Below are positions 43,401 to 52,400 of a DNA stretch of 64,000 bases, piece by piece. This stretch comes from Elmis aenea (Eukaryota > Arthropoda > Insecta > Coleoptera > Elmidae), in assembly GCA_947652605.1 (NCBI GenBank), contig OX393577.1, positions 9,114,868 through 9,178,867 on the forward strand, in the 5' to 3' direction. The notes under the pieces are model-generated. The model did no database searches, was not told the origin of the DNA, and was given only the letters and a program-made list of their open reading frames with translations. Every line of letters starts with the position of its first letter. The first letter of the stretch is position 1. The position numbers and the translations under genes were made by a program.

Positions 43401-46400
43401 AATACGCAAGTTACAAATGTTTTTAAAATTTTTTAAAGATGAGAAACAAAAAGCAGGTTGTGAAAACAAAGGAAAATCGGGAAAGATAGAATATATTTGA
43501 CAACAATTCTGAGTTTGTCCCAAAAAACTGCACATTTTTGGTACAATAACCTTTTCTCTATCTTGACTATTAAGCGAGATGTCCATGTAATCCCATCGAA
43601 TTTGGACCACCCTGTACAGTACATCGGCTTGCAGTGCACTGTAATCAGATGCAAAGCAGGGTTGCAAGTTTTGGCGATTTGGAACCAAATTGGCTATAAT
43701 TTTTGTTTAATTTAACATGTTTTTTTTTTAAATTGGCATCAATGGCTATTACACATTACCCACTATGAAAATAGGTTTTAGAAGATATTACAATTTGCCT
43801 ACAATTATTATTTTATAATTCTCATATTAACAGACAATAAAAATTTAATTTTCGTTTTTGAGGATGACGAACCCACGATTCTGAGGCCCCCTTTTTGCCG
43901 AGGCCCGAGGCGCGCGCCTCATGCGCCTGTGCGGTAATCCGCCACTGCCCACAAGCAACCAGTGGAGGAGTTGTGGGGGTTCATTTTCAATAAATTTTAT
44001 AAAAAAATAGTAGCCCTCTGTTTTTGGGTAGAGTGTTTTATTCTAAACAAAAAGTGTCTCTTTACTTTTCTTCGTATCTGCCACTGTTTGACGCGGAATT
44101 TGATAATCTCTGTGAAAAGTCAAGAGACACCTTTTGTTTGAACAAAATGCTCTACCCAAAATCAAGTTTGAGTTTGATTTTAAAAAAGGCCGTACTAGTT
44201 TTTTATAAAATTTATTGAAACTGAACCCCCACAACTCCGCCACTGGTTACTTGTGGGGCTTGACATTTTCACCGAATGTGGTAACCTGTAAGGTGGTGCT
44301 GTATACCAAATTTGGTTTAAATATATCTACTGATTGAGAAACGGTTAAACATTATCTATATTTTTTTGAAAACTTCGACACCCTGTTTATGGACCTATGT
44401 TGATATGGAATATTCGCTTTAAAATAAGATTTTGAATCGACTGTTAAAGTCCTGCTACGAAAAGCGGACCACCCTGTAGATGTGAACCGATCTAAAACTG
44501 CCTTTTTAATTTTTAGTTATAAGCGTTAGTGCGCCAATTAATATGTTTCTACTTTTATACATTCAACCAAATAGTGCAGAAACGATTCAGTTTTTATTTA
44601 CAAACCACTTATGGCTGAATTGATTGTCAAGAATGTGTAAGGTGCAAATGTGATTCATAAAATTAATATATTAATATGTATGCCGTGAAGCAAAACATAT
44701 TTTCATACCCGGTAATCTATTTTGCATACAAAATTTCGATAATTATACGACTACAGGCTGTATGTACCTACTTGGAATACTAAAATAAGCAAAATTATAA
44801 ATGCGTTAAAATAATAGAAACAGCCGAAATTATTATTTAGAAACTTTTGAAGTAATTTTTATCATCTCCTTTTTTAATTAAACTACACTAAAATATCTTA
44901 TGTAATAGTACTTTAAAACACTAGTGTCATAAGGCGACCTTTTGGCGCATGAGTCCAAGTTTGAGGAGTGCGCCAAAAGCCTTATGACGCGTGTTTTTTA
45001 TACTATTTTTTCTATTTTGCGGTTTTTATGACTTTTAAAATAAAATATTTACATTACATCTTACATCAAACATATATACATTTAGGGGATTTTTTATGCC
45101 TTGTGTGGTGGTTGCTCACACTACCCGAGAAACAGTCAGAAACAGTGACTGACAGCAACTTTTAACGTTTCCATACTCTTAAATGTAAAATGATAACAAA
45201 CAAGTGGATATTATGTACTACTTAAAAAAAATGAAGCTAGTATATGAATCATTTAAAAATATTGAGGTTAGATCAGACACACCACTACAATAACTGACGA
45301 CGAGTTTGACAGTAGTATTCGTTGTGCCAACCGTAAATATAAAACAATGCGTATCGAAACAGACCTCATTATGACACGCATTTGCGTGTTCTAATGAGTA
45401 CTTTAGAGTCGCAAAATAGAAAAAAGTATTTTTTTGCGTCCGTTCAGAAAATCAGTTGTTTCCGATCAATTTTTAGGCTGGAAAATACATCTTTCTTGGC
45501 CTACACCAGAAAGTAATTGGTTGCCATAGTAATGAGTTGTCTTTACTGGCCTAGGCCGGAAAGTAGCTGGTTGTCATGGTGATGAGTTTTGTTGATTTGC
45601 GCTGTCAAACAAGCGTCGTTATACAACCAAGCGAGTTTTCACCTGTAGTTTGTCAAGTTGTTGTTTAATTATGGATGGTGACGATAGTGATTTTGGTGTC
45701 AATTGCAGACGCTTTTAGGACTCGCCTGCGGCTCGTCAAAAAACTGTCTACTCGTCCAGTAAAGTACAACTTTTCGGTCTTGTTACGTAAATGACTAGGG
45801 ACGAACGATGAAAAATACTGCATATGAAACAGTTTTTATTCATTTGCATATGAGGCTTCAACATGAATATTCATTTAGCAATGGTTCCTTTTTATTTACA
45901 ATGCTCAGCTTCATAGTAACCGTAAAAAACAAAAATGTAGTTCAACTTATTGATCGCATTATTCACTTGGCTTGTAATATTGGCAAGCTTGACGAGAGGT
46001 ATTTATTTGAAAGTGTCGCATTAAAACAGCTAAACCGTCATAATCTTTTTACATCCGGGCAATAAAAATTAACGCGCTAAAGATGAATTTTACGCCTTTT
46101 TGTCTACAATCTTTTTAGTAACGACATTAAAATTTTTATGCGCGAAAGTAGGTATTATGTCAATCTCCAGGGTAAAGTGATGTAGTGTTAATATGTGCTT
46201 TAACCCAGAAAGCGTGAACTACAGATAAAGCCTTCATGAGCTGCCAGGAATTTTAAAACAACTTATCCTTTTTTAATGCAGTTTATTCTGTACACAACGC
46301 TGAAAAATGTTAATAAGTTTTTTGTGATCGTTTGCGTCTCAGTGGGACGTTAAAATTGTTTCGCTTGCATTCACTCGATTCAAATTTTTTACAACAAAAT

Positions 46401-49400
46401 TAAATATTTACCCGCTTTCTATCTAATACAGGGTGATTCAAATTCGATGGCGATCATGAAAATCTCGCTTGTTGCTGGCGATAAAGGGTAGGTTTAAAGT
46501 TGGCAAAGTTGCTATATTTTATGCTCATCATTCATCAATAATATCAAAAATACTTGAAATATCTTCAATTGTTTTTGAAAAAACTGAAAAAATGACTTCG
46601 TTGGTTTGCCCGAAATGTTATAAAGGATGCTAGAATCTTTCAGACAACGTCTACGGCTGTGCGTAGAACAAGGACATAATCTTGAACTATTTATACGATA
46701 AATTTCGGAAAAATGGAGTACATTTTTAACCTAAAATTAAAGTTGCAGCTCTTTTTATTTTTTTGTTTTAAAATTCTTTGAAAAATTATGACTTACGTGC
46801 ATGGCCGACTTTAAAATATTTCAAGTGCCTTAGTAATAATAATAAAAATCGAGATAGCTCGAAAAATATTAACTTTAGGTATAGGACATGCTTAATAATT
46901 TCGAAAGACAATTAAATTCTCCACAAAAAAATATAAAAATATACAGGGTGTTGCATTTAAGAAAAATGACTTATCGATGTTTAAAGTTTCACAAGTTTGA
47001 CCAAGCGTAAAAAACACCCTGTATAATATTTTTAAAATGTAGCTAGCGCAAAGTGTTAATTAATCTATTGTCAATTTAAACTTTAAACGAAATATTACCG
47101 CTTTTTTAAATAACTTTAATGTTTAAAAAAATTGAAAGTGTTGTATCGTTCAAAAATTTCATAAAAATGTAAATTTTACGAAAACGGTTGACTTAAGACC
47201 CATATAGCCTTATACATTTTTTAAAGTAAATTTTAAGAGGAATCCAAAAATGTAAAAATATATAGGGTGTTCTATTTAAAAAAATTACATTTTTATATGT
47301 GCCGCTCAAACGAAACACCCTGTATATTTGAAAATAATTTTAGGTTATGAAGAAAATAGGTTCGCACAATATTTGTATTAAATATTTTTTGATATTTTCA
47401 TTAATAAAGGAGCTATCGAAGAATCTCAGGGTCGTGGTGCACCCTGTATACAGTTTTGGGTTTTGGGCATTCATTTTTTACTGATGAATTAAATTGTCAC
47501 ACCTTGTATTGTTTATCTTCGTAATTTAACAGTAATTAATTTGCTATTGCATTAACACGATATTAATAATATTTTTAACGAGGTTTTTTCATCGTTATTC
47601 TTGTAAATATACTAGTTGTGTATTTGTCTGCCAGCTATAATTGGTAGTTTTACAAAGTGCTTTAATTAGTAATTTAATCGTAACTTCAACTTCCCTGATT
47701 CAGCTCCTTCGCTCATTATTTTTAGAGGTCATTAAAACTCCCGCGTCGATGTAACGACGTTATTATCATGAATAAAATCAATTCTATCGTGTATTTTTCA
47801 AACGACTCTACTGATGCAAAAAATTCAATATTTACTTAACATTTTATTGCACTGTTTGCATTTTGGCTGATAATTATCATTTACCCTTCTGATGATTGAT
47901 TAGTAACTAAGCGTGCAGTAGAAGTCAACAGACTCTTCATATTTACAATTTTGCAAAGACAGATAATGTTGAAACCTACATATTTAATGGTATTGACTTT
48001 AGCAGGCAAAATGTTGTATAAAAATCATAAAATATCTTTAAAACAGAACTGGAAATCATGTTATACTTTTGTGTGTTTAATGTGTTCTTAGTCTGTAATG
48101 GTAATGGTAAAATCGTAGTAACAGGGTGCAGCAAAATAGTTTACCAGTTTATGAACATATCCAAGAGCCGTATGTACAAAGCATAAATAAATTTAGGTTC
48201 TTTTGTCAAGCAGTAAAGCAAAAAATGTGATCTTTAAACACTTTTGCATGGATTTATGACCAATTCTTACTACAAGATAACGCTTAAAAACATTTCGTAC
48301 AAAAATCTTCGTGTAAAATAAAAACTAGCTAAGCCGTATCGAAAACTAAACCTTTGCAAAACTTCACACGTCTGTAGAAAAGTGTGTAAACATAGTAAAT
48401 GGCAACTAATTTCATTTTATTGATGTAGGATGTGAAAGCATCTTTAAATATTAAGGTTAAAAGCCTTTGGCGGGTTCCGGGAATAAAAACTGAAGCCGTA
48501 ACAAATTGAGTAAATGATGAACTAACCTGCAAATATCGAAGTTGTAGGGCGGCCGGGGAACCCCCAATTACTTCGGATGCTTCTCGTAGTGCCCTAGAAG
48601 CCTTGTGCTCGCCTTCAGCTGCAATGACCTTGGCACGAGCTTCGCGCGCGGCCTCAGCCTCAGCTGCCATGGCACGCTGTAACTGCACTGGCAGACGTAC
48701 ATCCTTACTATTTAAAAAAGACAAGAATATAACAACATTATTATGCAGGGTATCCCAAATTTGAGGCTTAATATGGAAATTTCGCTAAGAAACCGGCCAA
48801 ATTGAAGTTAAACATAATCATGTTCCTAAATTTAATTTACCATATTGCATATTCATACCTACTAGCGGCTGGAGTACAAAACGCAGAGAGAGAAGCCAAG
48901 GAGAGACAAAAAAAATGGAACAGGATGTATAAAAACAATTAAATAAATAAATTGCAAAATAAGGACTCATCCCCCCCCTACACAAAGGGATGTAGAAAGC
49001 GTAAAAGCGGTGCAACCCCACATAGGGATGTTAAGCCAACTATACTACACTATATTCACATAATTTCATTTATTGTTTTGTGAAAGCATAAATTTTGCAC
49101 AAAATAAACTTAAATTTTATAAATATAGGGAAGAAATAAACTCTCTTTCAAGAAAGCACCCATCTGAAAAACAAATGCATTTTTAAGAAAAGGCGCCGAT
49201 ATTAAAAAATAGCGCTCTTCAAAACGTTAAAAAGAATCGTCCAATTGTAAAAACGAACGCCTCTTTAAAGTAACAATCGAACAAAAATTTAGCCACTTAA
49301 ACCAAGTTCAGTCGTGAATAAGGCCAAAATGAACTTCTTTACAATTTTATATGTATACATATAGTTCAAACAAATATTCATTTTTAGAAAAGAAATGTTG

Positions 49401-52400
49401 CTTGTTTGCAAACACCGAAATAGAAGAAATAGTATATTGTACAACTGCTGAAAGTGCTGAAAGTTGAATATTTCACACGAGTATGACAGTTGAGCCACGA
49501 GCCGTCAGGCGAGTGGCTCAGTCATACGACTTAGACATAATCATTAATTCTGCAAAAAAGTTGTGAAAATAACATTTTTTTGACGTTGGTGACACTTGAC
49601 ACTTGTGAGGTTAGATTTGCTTCACGTTAACTTGACAGCGCGTTTAGCGTGTGTAATGTAGCGGAAATCGTCACTTTACACACGCAAAGTGAACTTTGCA
49701 CACAATTTCCGGTGTCATGCGCAATTTGTCATTTTCAGTAGCAGCAAGCCGTGCGAAATTACTCGCTTTACATAGTGGTCGTCGGAAAAATATTTTAATA
49801 GCTAACTGTAATAGTTGGTAAGCAATAGGATTCTTGAAAATTTTAACTTTCTCAAAATACCTTTCATTGTCAGTATAGTTGACTAGACAGCGATTCTTAA
49901 TCAGGGAGCCGCGGCCCCCTGGGGGGTGTGAAAATTTTTAAGAGGGCCGAAAAAAATTTATAAAACGTTTTTAGTTTTTAAAATATTGAAATATTTAACA
50001 AAATATTGTTTGCTACTTATTTCTCTTAAGAGAAACGAAACCGCCTTGTTGAGCCTCCAATTTGGGATACCCTGTATAACTGCGAAAATGAGTTTTATTC
50101 TTGAGGCTTTCGCAGCCGTTATCCATAATACAATCTTGGTTTCCGGGTTTGGAACCGCGTCTTCTATATTTAGAAGTAGTTGACGTTTCGACCATTGTGT
50201 CTTGGTCTTTTTCAAAACGACTAATTTGTGAGGGATGTTGCTGGGTTTATATATCCAGCTTGTGGAGGCGTGGCGTTCCGCTTGATGGGTTTGTTCTGCC
50301 TCAGTGATTTTACAAATACAAAAACATGCCACGCCAAAAGAAGGAAAAGAAAAGAAAGAATACATCGCTACGACTTACTTGCCCTACATCAGCGGAGTGA
50401 CTAACAAAATATCAAAGCTTCTACAAAAACATAAAATCAAAACCGTTTTCAACGCTCCTTTGAAGCTCTCGAATAAATTAAGAAGAACACACGACACAGG
50501 ACTACACCACGCGGGAATATATAGCATACCTTGCTCCTGTGGAAAAGTATACATAGGACAGACTGGCAGGAGTATACAAACGCGTCTCAAAGAACACGAA
50601 GGACAAACAACAAGAAAACAAGTCGATAAATCAGCGGTAGCGGAACACGCCCAGGGTACAGGACACAACATCCTCTTCAGAGAAACAAAACTACTGGCCC
50701 GCGCAAACCATTTCTGGCCAAGATTATATCGAGAATCATTGGAAATCATCAAGAACCCAAACAACTACAACAGAGACACAGGCATACAACTCTCAACCAT
50801 CTGGAAACCAGTCATCACAAAATCACTGGGGCAGAACAAACCCATCAAGCGGAACGCCACGCCTCCACAAGCTGGATATATAAACCCAGCAACATCCTCA
50901 CAAATTAGTCGTTTTGAAAAAGACCAAGACACAATGGTCGAAACGTCAACTACTTCTAAATATAGAAGACGCGGTTCCAAACCCGGAAACCAAGATTGTA
51001 TTGCGAAAATGAGCATTATACGCCACTAACTAGAATACAAATAAAACAGAAGAGACAGCTATGGGACAAGCAGAACACGGCTAAACAAGAATTATTAGGG
51101 CGTAATATTTTCTCAAAGAATGTAATATGCCTCGAGAATAAAATGTTTGCTCAAATTCCAGTGGAATTATTCCACATACGTCGTATAAATAATAACACAA
51201 TAGGGAAAATGTTACCGCCGACTGCATGTCTGAGCAAGGTATAATACAAAGTTTATTTACATCGTGTATAATTCCGGTAAACATTTTGTTTTAAATTATT
51301 TTGTGTTCCTTTTAAATTATTTCATGTATTAATGCATTAAATCACGTTTTTATAATAACGCGTCTTTAATCTAAATATTGGACTTCAAGCGCAACAGATT
51401 TTAAACAGATGGCGACTCCGTTAGGTACATCTTTAAGGGAAATAGGAAAATATGCTGAAGGCGTACAAAATCTTAAACGAAAATGTCCTACGCGAATTGT
51501 TTAATTTCGTTCTTCCTTAAATATTCAGCCCAACACACAACATTACAGTAACATTAAATCCAGGATTTTATTGTAGGAAAAGACGTGTATATTACCAATT
51601 AAAAATCAAATATAAAACTGAAAATAAGTTCCTTAAAATTATCTACATCATAGAAAGTAAAACTCTGCCTAAATATTGCAGATGTAAAATTAGTTCTAAT
51701 AAAAATTAGGGTAAAACCCCCAAACGTTGGCACTTCACCAATGATTGGCACTTCCTTTATATTTTCCTCTATATATAAAAAAGTAAGTTAATTCAGCTGT
51801 TAGGAATATTTTTTATGAAATCTGACAACATCGAAGTGCATCCTCGAACCATTACGCATGCCGTTGTTTCAGAGATGGCTGAATTATGCGGTTAAATGTG
51901 TGACGTCTTCTTCATAAAAGTAAGTTTTTATCAATTTTCATAGTAGTAGGCTATAGAAACAAGTTGGGTTACTGGCTAGTTTTGTAGTAGTATTATTTGC
52001 AAGTTTTTAGTAATAGTATTTTATGATTTTCTGTTAGAACACCACCGAAGGAAACAAACATAAACAAAGAACAAAGCTACCAGGAAGAGGAAAGTATGGA
52101 GGAGATTAAAAATATGTTTAGGGAAATAAAGGAAGAACTGCAAAATATGTCCATAAAAGTAGAAACCACGAATGAGGAGGTAAAAGAAATGAGAACAGAA
52201 ATCAATAAATTGAAAGAGGAATGGAAGCAGGAAAAAAAAGAATTAATAGAGGAGCTGGGAAAAACCCAAAGAAGATTGGAAGTGCTGGAGAAAGACAAAA
52301 TTAGAAATAACCTGACAATAACAGGAATCGCAATGGATCACAGCGACAGTGAAACACTAAAAGTAGCTGTGGAAAACATTCTCAAAACAAAGATAAACGT

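Larger units (their letters stand above)
42477..44476. mobile_element. Mariner-type foldback, outer shell of a three-level nest
   Basis: The ends are TA-CAGAGTGGTCC and GGACCACCCTG-TA. Without the insert it is a near-palindrome of about 770 bp. The hAT element 42723-43947 is inserted in its left arm. Its centre (about 44020-44210) is a second hairpin, TTTTGGGTAGAG and its complement. An internal CAGGGTGTTGAAA word at 42579 repeats the terminus theme. Confidence 0.85.

Noticed and set aside
45808..46065. 85-codon frame in a stomatin intron
   Set aside because: No recognisable domain or splice context; length is within chance for this composition.
50764..51016. Minus-strand frame over the Penelope terminal repeat
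   Set aside because: It mirrors the inverted terminal copy at 50127-50303 and is not an independent gene.
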